Source: Pseudomonas petrae
GTDB taxonomy: Bacteria; Pseudomonadota; Gammaproteobacteria; Pseudomonadales; Pseudomonadaceae
DNA length: 64,000 nucleotides
Assembly (NCBI RefSeq): GCF_021728295.1
Contig: NZ_JAKJXE010000005.1
Location: forward strand, 62,001-126,000
Direction: 5' to 3'
Part shown: positions 1 to 8,884 of the stretch, in pieces
Position numbering within the stretch: position 1 is the first letter of the stretch
Layout: every line of letters begins with the position of its first letter
Notes under the pieces: generated by a model
The model's database searches: none
Seen by the model: the letters and a program-made list of their open reading frames with translations, nothing else
What the model was told of the DNA's origin: nothing
Program-made: the position numbers and the translations under genes

Positions 1-1551
1 AGCCTCCCGTTTCTGTCCCACGAGTGGCTTTGGCCGTTCACACTGACGACCGCCGTGCTCAGCCTGATCGGGATGTTCGACCTGATCCAGGTGCCGCATT
101 CCGTGCGCCGCAACTATCCGATACTGGGCAACATTCGCTACGCGGTGGAAAAGATTCGTCCGGAAATCCGCCAGTATCTGCTGGAGTCCGACAGCGACGC
201 CCTACCCTTTTCCCGGGCCCAGCGCTCGCTGGTGTACGCGCGGGCCAAGAACGAAACGGCGGACAAACCGTTCGGCACGCTTATCGACGTCTACCAGACC
301 GGCTTCGAGTTCATCAGCCATTCCATGCGCCCCGCGCCGCTGGCCGATCCGAATCAGTTCCGCGTCACGGTGGGTGGGCCGCAGTGCACACAGCCTTATT
401 CGGCGTCGATCTTCAACATCTCCGCGATGAGCTTTGGCTCCCTCAGCGCCAACGCGATCCGCGCGCTGAACAAGGGCGCGAAGCTGGGCAACTTCATTCA
501 CGACACCGGTGAAGGCAGCATCAGCCCGTATCACCGTGAACACAGCGGCGACCTGACGTGGGAGCTGGGCAGCGGTTATTTCGGTTGCCGCACCGCAGAC
601 GGCCGTTTCGATCCCCAGCGCTTCGCCGCCCAGGCGCAGGACACGCAGGTGCGGATGATTGAGATCAAGATGAGCCAGGGTGCCAAACCGGGCCATGGCG
701 GCATCCTGCCGAAACACAAAGTCACCCAGGAAATCGCCGATACGCGAGGCATCCCGATGGGCGAGGACTGCATCTCGCCGTCCCGTCACAGCGCGTTTTC
801 AACGCCAACCGAAATGATGCAATTCATCGCGCAGTTGCGTGAGCTGTCGGGCGGCAAGCCGGTGGGCTTCAAGTTTTGCCTCGGCCATCCGTGGGAGTTC
901 ATGGGCATCGCCAAAGCCATGCTGGAAACCGGCATCCTCCCGGACTTCATCGTGGTCGACGGCACCGAAGGCGGGACCGGCGCGGCACCCGTGGAATTCA
1001 CCGATCATATGGGCGTACCGATGCGCGAAGGCCTGTTATTCGTGCACAACACCCTGGTGGGCCTGAACCTGCGCGACAAGATCAAGCTGGGCGCCAGCGG
1101 CAAGATCGTTAGCGCGTTCGACATTGCCAGCGTCCTGGCCATCGGCGCCGATTGGGCCAACTCGGCGCGCGGCTTCATGTTCGCCATCGGCTGTATCCAG
1201 TCGCAAAGCTGCCACACCAACAAATGCCCAACTGGCGTCGCCACGCAAGACCCGTTGCGCCAGCGAGCACTCGTTGTGGAAGACAAGGCCCAGCGCGTGT
1301 TCAATTTCCATCGCACCACCCTCCACGCCCTCGCCGAAATGCTCGCCGCCGCCGGCCTCGACGCCCCGTCCCAGCTCGAAGCCAAACACCTTGTTCGACG
1401 CACTGCGGTGACCGAGGTCAAGCTGTTTTCGGAATCCCACGTTTTCCTCAAACCGGGGCAGTTGCTCAACGGCGTGATCGATAACAGCTTCTACTCGCGC
1501 ATGTGGCGCATGGCGCGGGCGGACAGCTTTGAGCCGAATGAGATTGATTGA
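1..1551 (+). CDS. FMN-binding glutamate synthase family protein (5' end outside window)
   Basis: The frame is open from base 1, so the true start lies upstream; the GTG at 55 is only the first start codon inside the window. The product resembles the FMN-binding glutamate synthase domain, a TIM barrel that normally channels ammonia to 2-oxoglutarate. Family signs are a Gly-rich FMN/substrate segment (VVDGTEGGTGAAP, about 960-1000) and the cysteine cluster SQSCHTNKCPTGVAT near 1200-1245, typical of the 3Fe-4S site. The visible N-terminus is hydrophobic, as in stand-alone membrane-anchored members. There is no glutaminase domain, so these proteins are not classical GltB; the physiological substrate is uncertain. 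Confidence 0.88.
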   Translation, partial: SLPFLSHEWLWPFTLTTAVLSLIGMFDLIQVPHSVRRNYPILGNIRYAVEKIRPEIRQYLLESDSDALPFSRAQRSLVYARAKNETADKPFGTLIDVYQTGFEFISHSMRPAPLADPNQFRVTVGGPQCTQPYSASIFNISAMSFGSLSANAIRALNKGAKLGNFIHDTGEGSISPYHREHSGDLTWELGSGYFGCRTADGRFDPQRFAAQAQDTQVRMIEIKMSQGAKPGHGGILPKHKVTQEIADTRGIPMGEDCISPSRHSAFSTPTEMMQFIAQLRELSGGKPVGFKFCLGHPWEFMGIAKAMLETGILPDFIVVDGTEGGTGAAPVEFTDHMGVPMREGLLFVHNTLVGLNLRDKIKLGASGKIVSAFDIASVLAIGADWANSARGFMFAIGCIQSQSCHTNKCPTGVATQDPLRQRALVVEDKAQRVFNFHRTTLHALAEMLAAAGLDAPSQLEAKHLVRRTAVTEVKLFSESHVFLKPGQLLNGVIDNSFYSRMWRMARADSFEPNEID

Positions 1552-1861
1552 TGAGTTGCACGCCCAGAGGTATCCACTCTCCAACCGGGCACGCGTTTAG
1601 TCAGTGGGACCATTGAGGCCGCGAAAGAGAATGTCGCAGCCTCATCGGTGCTGCCCGTATCACTGACTGGCAGCCTGCACCGCAGGATGAAATACTCCCA
1701 GCAATAAAGGCACGCGAGCGAGACACCCTGCAACATCCACCCTTTGCTTTTACCCCGCAAACCGACCACCCTGCGCGCCGCCGATCAGACCCTGCTGACA
1801 GCAAGGAACCATGGCCGCCACTGGCCCCATTTCTTTGAACACTTGTGCAAGGCCCACCGTG

Positions 1862-2381
1862 ATGACGAACGGACGCGACCATCGGATCGACTTCTTTCGG
1901 GGTCTGGCGCCGATTTTCATTTTCTGGGATCACGTGCCGGCCAACCCAGCGGCGGCTTACGTGCTGATGGCGTCATCACCGTGCTGTGAAATTCCCCGGC
2001 GTGCATGACGCGCTCCTGCTCACAGCATTTACCGACCTGATCTACCCGATCAGCAAGACCGACCTGTTGCCGCTGCGCCTGTTGCACTTCGTTGCACTGA
2101 CCTATGTCGTCGCGAAGATGCTGCCGACATCGGTGACCTGGCTCGACAACTGGCGCGTCCAGCAGACCTGCCGTATGGGTCGCTACTCACTTGAGATCTT
2201 CTGCCTCGGCGTCCTCCTCGCCCCGCTGGCCGACATGGCGAACGCGGTGGCGGACGATGCCTGGCAAATGCGAGTGATCACCGCGTTGCTCGGCCTGGGG
2301 TTGATGCTGCTGCTGTCGAACTGGCTGGAGTTGAACAAGCGGTTGGGGAGCCCGAAGGCGGCGCGGGTGGTGAAGGTTTGA
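1862..2381 (+). pseudogene. opgC: opgC-like glucan succinyltransferase remnant
   Basis: Two pieces of an OpgC-type membrane acyltransferase survive. The first, from ATG 1862, encodes NGRDHRIDFFRGLAPIFIFWDH, the family's N-terminal signature, and runs to about 1985. The second, in another frame from about 1993 to 2381, encodes TAFTDLIYPISKTDL and the C-terminal membrane helices. Intact OpgC proteins are near 380-400 aa; here only about 170 residues remain, so a large internal deletion plus a frameshift removed the middle. OpgC adds succinyl groups to osmoregulated periplasmic glucans; this copy cannot do that. Bases 1552-1861 hold no convincing gene. Confidence 0.72.
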
Positions 2382-2516
2382 TGGGGTCCATCGCGATCCG
2401 GGACTGAGGTTGCACATCGGAAAGATCCTAAGCCCCAGCGCACAAAATCCCCGCCGCGCCACCCAGCGTCTACGCTTGTATCAAGTGCGATGTGCAGGTT
2501 TGACCGGGCCAACGAT

Positions 2517-5500
2517 ATGGGCGCTTTTTGGCATTCCGATACGAAGAAGGCTGCGGTCAAGGCTGACAGTCAGGGGAACGGATCAATGCCAGCCCATGCT
2601 CGCCCACGGCGTTACGTGTGGCGGTTTCTGCTGGTGGCGGTGCTGATGGCAGCGGTGATCCTGGGATTTGTGGTCTCGACCGAAGTCCGCAGCTCCCGTT
2701 TGCAGGCCCAGGAGTTCAGCCATCTGGCCCAAGGCCTGAGCTACACCGTCGAAGCCGGTCCCAGCGACGGGATTGTGTATCCCGGTGCCGGGCCTTTCGA
2801 CAAGCGTCTGGGCTACTCCGACCTCGGCGAATTTCTGCCGCGCTTGCTCAAGCGTGACTACCTGATCAGCGCCCAGGCGCGTTTCTCCCCTGATCTTCTG
2901 TCCTACGCCAAGCGTGGTTTCTTCGTGCCGTATCAGGAAAAGATTCAGTCCGGCCTGACCATTTCAGACTGTCGCGCCGAGCCGCTGTATCAGTACACCT
3001 ACCCCCAGCAGTTGTATCCGACCTTCGCCGCCATCCCGCCCGAGTTAGTCAACAGCCTGCTGTTCATCGAGAACCGCAACTTGCTGAATGAGCAGCGCCC
3101 GCTGGCCAACCCGGCGGTGGACTGGCCGAGGTTCTTCAAGGCGGCGCTTTCCCAGATGGCCAAAATGGTGGGGTTGCCGGGGCAATCGGCCGGTGGCAGC
3201 ACGCTGGCGACTCAATTGGAGAAATACCGGCACTCGCCGGATGGCCTGACGCTGTCGGGCAGCGAGAAGATTCGGCAGATGGTGTCCGCCAGCGTTCGCG
3301 CCTACCAGCCGGGGCAGCAGACCCTGGAGGCGCGGCAGCGGGTGGTGCGTGACTATCTCAACAGCGTGCCGCTGTCGGCGGTCCCCGGTCATGGCGAAGT
3401 CCACGGCATGGCGGAAGGTTTGCGGGTCTGGTACGGCGCGGACTTCGACCGCACCAACCAGTTGCTGGCTTCGACGGCAAAGGACGATAAAACTTTGGCG
3501 GCACAGGGTTTGGCGCTGCGCGAAGTCCTGTCGTTGGTGATCGCCCAGCGCAGGCCCTCGCACTTTCTGGCGAAGGGCCGCAAGGAACTCGCGGATCTGA
3601 CTGACAGCCATCTGCGCGTGCTCGCACAGAATAATGTCATCGATCAACCGCTGGCCGACGCTGCTCTGGCGGCCAGCGTAACCTATCGCGACTGGGTGCA
3701 GCAGCCGACCGTGCAGCCGATTGAGAGCAACAAAGGCATCACCGTCGCCCGCACCCGGCTGTCGAACATGCTTAACCGTTCGCTGTACGACCTCGATCGC
3801 CTGGATCTGTCGGCCACCAGCACGCTGCAAAACGACCTGCAGGTCAGCGTCGGTCAGTACCTGCGTGACCTCGCCAAGCCCGAGTTCGCCAGTCAGATGG
3901 GCTTGATCGGCGAACACCTGCTGACACCCACCAGCACCCAGGCGGTGCGTTACAGCTTCACCCTGTTCGAGCGCGACCCCGATGGCTCACGGGTGCGGGT
4001 GCAGACTGACAGCACGGATCAGCCGTTCGACATCAACGAGGGCAGCAAGCTGGAGCTGGGTTCGACGGCCAAGATGCGCGTGCTGACGACGTACTTGCAG
4101 ATCATCGCCGAGCTGCACGACAAGTACGCCGATCTGCCCAACAGCGCCCTGAAAAAAGTCCCGGTCGAGGAGTCCGACCGCCTTAGCCGCTGGGCAGTGG
4201 ATTACCTGATTCAGAACAACGATCGCGACCTCTCGAAGATGCTCGCTGGAGCCCTCGATCGTCAGTATTCGGCCAGCCCCGGCGAGAGCTTTTTCACCGG
4301 CGGCGGCCTGCACCATTTCAACAATTTTCGTCGGGAGGATAACGCCCGCAACCCCACCCTTCGGGAGGCATTGCGCGAGTCGATCAACCTGCCGTTCATT
4401 CGCCTGATGCGTGATCTGGTGCGCTACACCACCTACCAAGGGCCCAACAACAGCGCGGTGTTGCTCAAGGACGACAGCGATCCGAGACGTCAGGAATACC
4501 TGGCCGAGTTCGCTGACCGCGAGGGCAAGTCATTCCTGCTGCGGTTCTGGAAACGCTATAAAAACAAATCCACGCAGCAACGGCTCGACACCTTTCTCGA
4601 CGGGGTACATCCCGCCGCGAGTCGACTCGCCGCCGTGCATCGCTACCTGTTGCCGGACGCTTCGCAAAGCGCGTTCAATGCGTTCGTGCGGGCACACATG
4701 GCCGGGGAAACGGGCAAAACGGCGCTGACCGAAAAGCGCCTGGACGAGCTCTATTTTGCCTACGGGCCCGGCAAGTTCGACCTGCCGGATCAAGGGTACG
4801 TCGCCCGCGTTCACCCGCTGGATCTGTGGCTGGTGGGTTATTTGTTGCAGAACCCGGACGCCACGTTCAAGGACGCCGTCGCGGCCAGCCGTTTCGAGCG
4901 TCAGGAAGTGTACAGCTGGCTGTTCAAGAGCCAGCACAAGAGCGCTCGCGACAGCCGCATTCGCACGATGCTGGAAATCGAAGCGTTTCTCGACATCCAT
5001 CAGCGCTGGCAGCGGCTGGGCTACCCGTTCGATCATCTGGTGCCGTCGCTGGCGACCGCGATTGGCAGTTCCGGTGACCGACCTGCAGCACTCGCCGAAC
5101 TCATCGGCATCCTCCAGAACGATGGCATTCGCCTGCCGGTGTTGCGCATCGACAGCCTGCACTTCGCTGCGCAGACGCCCTATGAAACGCAATTGGTCAA
5201 CAACCCCGGACTGGGTAAGCGGGTGCTGCCATCGGAGGTCGCTGCGGCCATACGCGAGGCGCTTTCGCAGGTGGTCGATGCCGGCACGGCAAGGCGGGTG
5301 TCCGGCAGTTTCAAAACGCAGGATGGCAGCGTGCTGGCCATGGGCGGCAAGACCGGCACCGGCGACAACCGCATCGAGAGCATCGGCGCAGGCGGGGGAA
5401 TCCTGGCGTCCAAGGCCATCAATCGCACCGCGACCTTCGTGTTTTTCATCGGCGACAACCATTACGGTACGCTGACGGCGTACGTCCCGGGACGCGCCGC

Positions 5501-5639
5501 CGAGAGCTTCAAATTCACCTCCGCCCTTCCGGTGCAAGTGCTCAAAGGCATGGCGCCGATTCTCAATCCCTACCTGGAGCCGGGCACTTTCACCCGGTGC
5601 AAGGCACCCGTCCCCACGCAGGTGGCAACGCGTCTGTAG
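2517..5639 (+). CDS. GT51 transglycosylase / penicillin-binding transpeptidase-like protein
   Basis: A very large class A PBP-like protein, expected in the inner membrane with its catalytic part in the periplasm, acting in peptidoglycan polymerisation. A basic N-terminus and one membrane helix (LLVAVLMAAVILGFVV) come first. Then comes a GT51 domain with the family blocks IENRNLLNE, GGSTLATQLEKYRHSP and VRDYLNSVPL. The transpeptidase half shows the serine motif STAK (near 4069), an SxN-type ESINLP (near 4380) and GGKTGTGD (near 5344). At about 1040 aa it is longer than PBP1a/1b/1c and is not one of the housekeeping PBPs I recognise. ATG 2517 (MGAFWHSD) is chosen by family resemblance; ATG 2586 has a better Shine-Dalgarno and is a real alternative. 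Confidence 0.85.
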   Translation: MGAFWHSDTKKAAVKADSQGNGSMPAHARPRRYVWRFLLVAVLMAAVILGFVVSTEVRSSRLQAQEFSHLAQGLSYTVEAGPSDGIVYPGAGPFDKRLGYSDLGEFLPRLLKRDYLISAQARFSPDLLSYAKRGFFVPYQEKIQSGLTISDCRAEPLYQYTYPQQLYPTFAAIPPELVNSLLFIENRNLLNEQRPLANPAVDWPRFFKAALSQMAKMVGLPGQSAGGSTLATQLEKYRHSPDGLTLSGSEKIRQMVSASVRAYQPGQQTLEARQRVVRDYLNSVPLSAVPGHGEVHGMAEGLRVWYGADFDRTNQLLASTAKDDKTLAAQGLALREVLSLVIAQRRPSHFLAKGRKELADLTDSHLRVLAQNNVIDQPLADAALAASVTYRDWVQQPTVQPIESNKGITVARTRLSNMLNRSLYDLDRLDLSATSTLQNDLQVSVGQYLRDLAKPEFASQMGLIGEHLLTPTSTQAVRYSFTLFERDPDGSRVRVQTDSTDQPFDINEGSKLELGSTAKMRVLTTYLQIIAELHDKYADLPNSALKKVPVEESDRLSRWAVDYLIQNNDRDLSKMLAGALDRQYSASPGESFFTGGGLHHFNNFRREDNARNPTLREALRESINLPFIRLMRDLVRYTTYQGPNNSAVLLKDDSDPRRQEYLAEFADREGKSFLLRFWKRYKNKSTQQRLDTFLDGVHPAASRLAAVHRYLLPDASQSAFNAFVRAHMAGETGKTALTEKRLDELYFAYGPGKFDLPDQGYVARVHPLDLWLVGYLLQNPDATFKDAVAASRFERQEVYSWLFKSQHKSARDSRIRTMLEIEAFLDIHQRWQRLGYPFDHLVPSLATAIGSSGDRPAALAELIGILQNDGIRLPVLRIDSLHFAAQTPYETQLVNNPGLGKRVLPSEVAAAIREALSQVVDAGTARRVSGSFKTQDGSVLAMGGKTGTGDNRIESIGAGGGILASKAINRTATFVFFIGDNHYGTLTAYVPGRAAESFKFTSALPVQVLKGMAPILNPYLEPGTFTRCKAPVPTQVATRL

Positions 5640-5713
5640 CGAGCAGTCACCGAGTTCATGCCTCTGAAACCGGACGACAACCGTTCGTCTTAAAGCGTCT
5701 TGCGGAAACAATA

Positions 5714-5735
5714 AGATATATCTTAAGGTATATCT
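5714..5735. promoter_or_regulatory. palindromic operator before the PadR-type repressor
   Basis: AGATATA (5714-5720) and TATATCT (5729-5735) form an inverted repeat; the left half, AGATATATCT, is itself palindromic. PadR/YqjI regulators are known to bind TATA-rich inverted repeats, and the site lies 24 bases before the likely start of the yqjI-like gene. This suggests autorepression of the yqjI-yqjH pair. Confidence 0.6.
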
Positions 5736-5759
5736 AACTTGTACCAAGAGATGAAAAAG

Positions 5760-6353
5760 ATGAAAGACCACTCACACGATCACCCTCACCACCATCGCCC
5801 CCACTTCGGCGAACACGGCGATGGCCGCGATGGTTTCGAGAAACGTACCGGCCGTGAGCGCGGCGGCCGTGGGCCTCGGGTGTTTGCCCCGGGCGACCTG
5901 AAATTGATGCTGCTGGCGCTGATCGCCGATCAGCCATGCCACGGGTATGACTTGATTCGCCAGATCGAAGCGCTGTTCGACGGCGCCTACAGCCCAAGCC
6001 CCGGCGTGATTTATCCGACGCTGACCTTTCTGGAAGAAAGCGAGCTGATCCAGGGCGATGCCGATGGCGGCAAGAAGCGCTATCGCATCACTGAGGCCGG
6101 TCAGCAGTTCCTCACCGAACAGGCCGTCGCGCTGGATGGCGTGAAAATGCGCATCGAAGTCAGCAAGCGCTCGTTGCGCGGCCATGATCGTCCGCCGGAA
6201 ATCCACGAGGCCGTGCACAACCTGCGGCATGCGTTGCAGATGCACCACGGCCGCTGGAACCCTGAGGAAATCCTGCGCGTTCGCGACCTGCTGAACGACA
6301 CCGCGAAAGCCATCGTCGACGGCCAACAACCTGCTTCGGAGAAATCGCAATGA
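5760..6353 (+). CDS. yqjI: PadR-family metal-responsive repressor, YqjI-like
   Basis: A His-rich N-terminal tail (HSHDHPHHHRPHFGEH) precedes a PadR winged helix starting near GDLKLMLLALIADQPCHGYDLI, with the family stretch SPSPGVIYPTLTFLEES. This is the architecture of E. coli YqjI, which represses the ferric reductase gene yqjH and responds to nickel/iron through its His/Cys tail. Here the tail is His-only, without the Cys residues of the E. coli protein. The start ATG 5760 has AAGAG at 5746-5750 at good spacing; ATG 5751 and TTG 5739 are in frame but badly spaced. The gene overlaps the next by ATGA, so the two are translationally coupled. Metal specificity is inferred. Confidence 0.87.
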   Translation: MKDHSHDHPHHHRPHFGEHGDGRDGFEKRTGRERGGRGPRVFAPGDLKLMLLALIADQPCHGYDLIRQIEALFDGAYSPSPGVIYPTLTFLEESELIQGDADGGKKRYRITEAGQQFLTEQAVALDGVKMRIEVSKRSLRGHDRPPEIHEAVHNLRHALQMHHGRWNPEEILRVRDLLNDTAKAIVDGQQPASEKSQ

Positions 6354-7120
6354 ATGCACCCCAAGGAATTCATCGCGTCAGCCACGAAATCAAACGTCGC
6401 AAGTTGGAGGTGCTGAGGGTGACCGACATCACCCCGCGCATGCGCCGCATCACCTTGCACGGGCCGGAGCTTGAGGGGTTCATCAGCCTGGGCACGGATG
6501 ACCACGTCAAACTGTTGTTCGCCACCACGCCCGAAGAGCAGGCGGCGCTGGACAGTGATGCGCCGTTGCAAAACGCTGAAGGCCCGCGCCCGGCGATGCG
6601 CGATTACACCCCGCGTCGCTACGACCCGCAGACCGGCGAGCTGGACATCGATTTCGTGCTGCATGGCGACGGTCCGGCGGCGACCTGGGCGGCTCAGGCA
6701 GAAGCCGGGCAAACGCTGAATATCGCCGGGCCTCGGGGTTCAATGATCGTGCCGGACATGTTCGACAGCTATCTGCTGATCGGCGACGAGACCGCCCTTC
6801 CCGCTATCGGTCGTCGGCTGGAAACATTGCCGGCCGGTCGGCGTGCGCTGGTGGTGGTCGAAATCGATAACGCAGCGGAGCGCCAGGCGCTGACGAGCGA
6901 TGCGCAGATCGAGGTCATCTGGGTGGTGCGTGGCGAGCAGGATCTGCTTGAAGTCACGCGCCAACTGACCCTGCCGCAAGGCAGCTTGTATGCCTGGGTA
7001 GCGACCGAATCGTCCCGGTCACGCAAGCTGCGGCGCGTGCTGTTGGATGAGTTCAAGCTGGACGAAGCAACTGTCAAAGCTGCCGGATACTGGCGCGCGG
7101 ACGGTTCGGAAGAAGAATGA
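6350..7120 (+). CDS. yqjH: siderophore-interacting FAD protein / ferric-chelate reductase, YqjH-like
   Basis: A 256-aa member of the SIP family: an FAD-binding beta-barrel at the N-terminus (MRRITLHGPEL, then RDYTPRRYDP, the flavin-binding block) followed by the NAD(P)H-binding SIP domain (SYLLIGDETALPAIGRRLE). Such proteins reduce ferric siderophores in the cytoplasm to release iron. It starts four bases inside the preceding PadR gene, the yqjI-yqjH pairing, so expression should follow that repressor. The acidic C-terminus (DGSEEE) is complete. ATG 6354 is a weaker alternative start. Confidence 0.9.
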   Translation: MNAPQGIHRVSHEIKRRKLEVLRVTDITPRMRRITLHGPELEGFISLGTDDHVKLLFATTPEEQAALDSDAPLQNAEGPRPAMRDYTPRRYDPQTGELDIDFVLHGDGPAATWAAQAEAGQTLNIAGPRGSMIVPDMFDSYLLIGDETALPAIGRRLETLPAGRRALVVVEIDNAAERQALTSDAQIEVIWVVRGEQDLLEVTRQLTLPQGSLYAWVATESSRSRKLRRVLLDEFKLDEATVKAAGYWRADGSEEE

Positions 7121-7168
7121 GGCATACGCGCTACGAGGGGATAATGGAATGCATCTGATGCCCCCTTG

Positions 7169-7256
7169 CAGGAGCGCGCTTGCCCGCGAATGCGTTGGGT
7201 CAGTTCATGCAGCATCGACTGGAATACTGCAATCGCGGGCAAGCGCGCTCCTACAG
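7169..7256. repeat. REPIN, family A (two inverted REP palindromes)
   Basis: GGAGCGCGCTTGCCCGCGA (7171-7189) is mirrored by TCGCGGGCAAGCGCGCTCC (7233-7251), giving an inverted pair about 88 bp long. The same palindrome recurs near 20.7, 24.6 and 56.8 kb, with variants at 20.0, 26.2 and 46.6 kb. It lies between yqjH and the convergent membrane-protein gene and may act as a transcription or mRNA-stability boundary. Confidence 0.9.
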
Positions 7257-7277
7257 GATGGGCGTCAGCCTTGGGGG

Positions 7278-7940
7278 TTACCCTTGCGCTTTGCGCCCTA
7301 ATACTCTGTCGATCATCAACACAACCAGCCCGATCCCTAAAAACCCGGCCAGCACGCCCAACGCATTCGTCAGCGCCTTGGCCACTCCCAGCGTGCCGAT
7401 ATCGAGAAACGGATAGAGGTAGTCTCCGAAGGCATTTCCGCGTAACAGCAAATAGCCGAAGTAGACGACGGGATAGAGCATCCACATCAGCACATGTCGG
7501 GGTTTCAGCAGGCCTTTGGGTACGAGAAATAACCAATAGCCAAGGAACAGCAGCGGCATGACGTCGTGCAGCAATTCGTCGGCGATCCACTGCCAGCCCT
7601 GGGGCGTCCACAGATGGCGCAGCAGCAGGTTGTAGGCGAGGCTCACCAGAATGATGCTGGTGGTGATGCCGGCGCAGACAACGGGGGAACGGAAGAACCG
7701 ATACCCCGCCGAATGCCGGTCAATGAGCGCACAGCTCAGCGCCACCGCCACCAGCGTGTTGGTGACCACGGTGAAGAAACTGCAGAAGCGCACCAGTCCG
7801 CCGACGAGGCTGGCGTGGTCGATCCATCGCCCCCAGAGAATCAGGTACAGCTGCACCGCGAGCCCGAACCAGCCGAGCATGGCGGCCGTGATGACGAAAC
7901 GGCGCCGGCCTGGGGACAGGTGCAGCGTGGGGCTTTGCAT
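7278..7940 (-). CDS. Pr6Pr family membrane protein
   Basis: A 220-aa protein with about six hydrophobic helices (e.g. FVITAAMLGWFGLAVQLYLI, STSIILVSLAYNLLL, VLMWMLYPVVYFGYLLL). Charged residues typical of the Pr6Pr family lie between helices, and the conserved ELLHDVMPL segment is present. The family is an inner-membrane group of unknown function found singly in many bacteria. The gene is convergent with yqjH across a REPIN and is followed upstream on the same strand by the VF530 gene, about 34 bases away, so the two may be co-transcribed. No catalytic motif is visible. Confidence 0.83.
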   Translation of the reverse strand: MQSPTLHLSPGRRRFVITAAMLGWFGLAVQLYLILWGRWIDHASLVGGLVRFCSFFTVVTNTLVAVALSCALIDRHSAGYRFFRSPVVCAGITTSIILVSLAYNLLLRHLWTPQGWQWIADELLHDVMPLLFLGYWLFLVPKGLLKPRHVLMWMLYPVVYFGYLLLRGNAFGDYLYPFLDIGTLGVAKALTNALGVLAGFLGIGLVVLMIDRVLGRKAQG

Positions 7941-7973
7941 GTCGATCAGATCCTTGGCAATCGGCGAGTCAGC

Positions 7974-8201
7974 TCACGGGCGCTTGGTGCGCGCCAGCTT
8001 GATGTACAACCCTTCGACCTTCTCTCGCGCCCAGGGTGTCTTGCGCAAAAACGTCAGGCTGGACTTGATGCTCGGGTCGCTCTTGAAGCAGCGAATGTCG
8101 ATCCGCTCGGCCAGACCCGACCACTCGTAATGCTCAACCAGCGCAATGAGAATCTGCTCCAGCGTCACGCCGTGCAGCGGGTTGTTGTTGGGTGTGGTCA
8201 T
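7974..8201 (-). CDS. VF530 family DNA-binding protein (DUF2132)
   Basis: A 75-aa protein whose whole length matches the VF530 family, including [30 protein letters not shown] and TPWAREKVE. The Vibrio fischeri member has a small alpha-helical fold and binds DNA; its biological role is unknown. No signal peptide or membrane segment. It is the first gene of a possible two-gene minus-strand unit with the Pr6Pr protein. Confidence 0.9.
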   Translation of the reverse strand: MTTPNNNPLHGVTLEQILIALVEHYEWSGLAERIDIRCFKSDPSIKSSLTFLRKTPWAREKVEGLYIKLARTKRP

Positions 8202-8291
8202 GGCGGGCCTATGGACGCTGATTGGACAGGACAGTTTCGCGAGCTGCGCACCTTAGCGGACGCACCGCTGGGTGTGAAGGGTTGGGTGATG

Positions 8292-8385
8292 GTGGGACCA
8301 GCTTCAGCCGGGAAAGCGTCATGCGCCACGCCGCAAATCTGCAGGTGACCCAACCGGCCCTTTCCCGGCTAAAGCCGGTCCTACC
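8292..8385. repeat. REPIN, family B, copy 1
   Basis: GGGACCAGCTTCAGCCGGGAA and TTCCCGGCTAAAGCCGGTCC arms face each other, with a spacer containing CGCCACGCCGCAAAT. This is a second REP family, distinct from the GCGCGCTTGCCCGCG family. The sequence 8202-8291 before it contains no gene. Confidence 0.88.
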
Positions 8386-8435
8386 ATTGAATCGCATGCA
8401 CCCAGCCCATTCTCGCTGGCGCGACGCAGGATCCT

Positions 8436-8530
8436 AGTGGGACCGGCTTTAGCCGGGAAAGCGTCATTCGCCACGCCGCAAATTTGAGGGTGCCCACACT
8501 GGCCCTTTCCCGGCTGAAGCCGGTCCTACA
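8436..8530. repeat. REPIN, family B, copy 2
   Basis: A second copy of the GGACCGGCTTTAGCCGGGAA type lies about 50 bp after the first, with the same internal spacer (CGCCACGCCGCAAAT) and orientation. It looks like duplication or neighbouring insertion of the same element. Confidence 0.88.
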
Positions 8531-8884
8531 TTTGGATCACGCCAGCCGCCACGCCGCAGAATCCTACAACTGAACACACCTGCTAAACGCTCATCTATGC
8601 ACCACCTGCAAGGGTCGGCGGCATATCGCCCTTCCCCGCTGCAACCTAAACAGCCGGACTGAACGCAGGACAGCGCTACCCTGCGCTCCCGCCACTGTTA
8701 CGCCAACCGCAACGATCCATGTCGCAATTTCGACTTTTTAAAAAATCGTTAGCGTCCTATCATCGCCGCCCTAAACGCTGAAACGGTTAATTCGTCATTT
8801 GTTAAGACCTTGCAATGCGCCTCCGAAGCGTTGCGAGCGGCATCGCCTTTTGCTCTCGAATAACTCAAAAAGACCTCACGCCCT
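8531..8884. other. intergenic leader of the oprB-gcd region
   Basis: No convincing reading frame is present. The stretch becomes AT-richer towards the porin gene (TTTTTAAAAAATCGTTAG near 8731), as expected for a promoter. I could not assign a sigma-factor consensus or a known sugar-regulator operator. Confidence 0.4.

Noticed and set aside
1600..1670. Imperfect inverted repeat TTAGTCAGTG / CACTGACT as terminator after the first gene
   Set aside because: The arms are about 50 bases apart, short, and not followed by a T-run.
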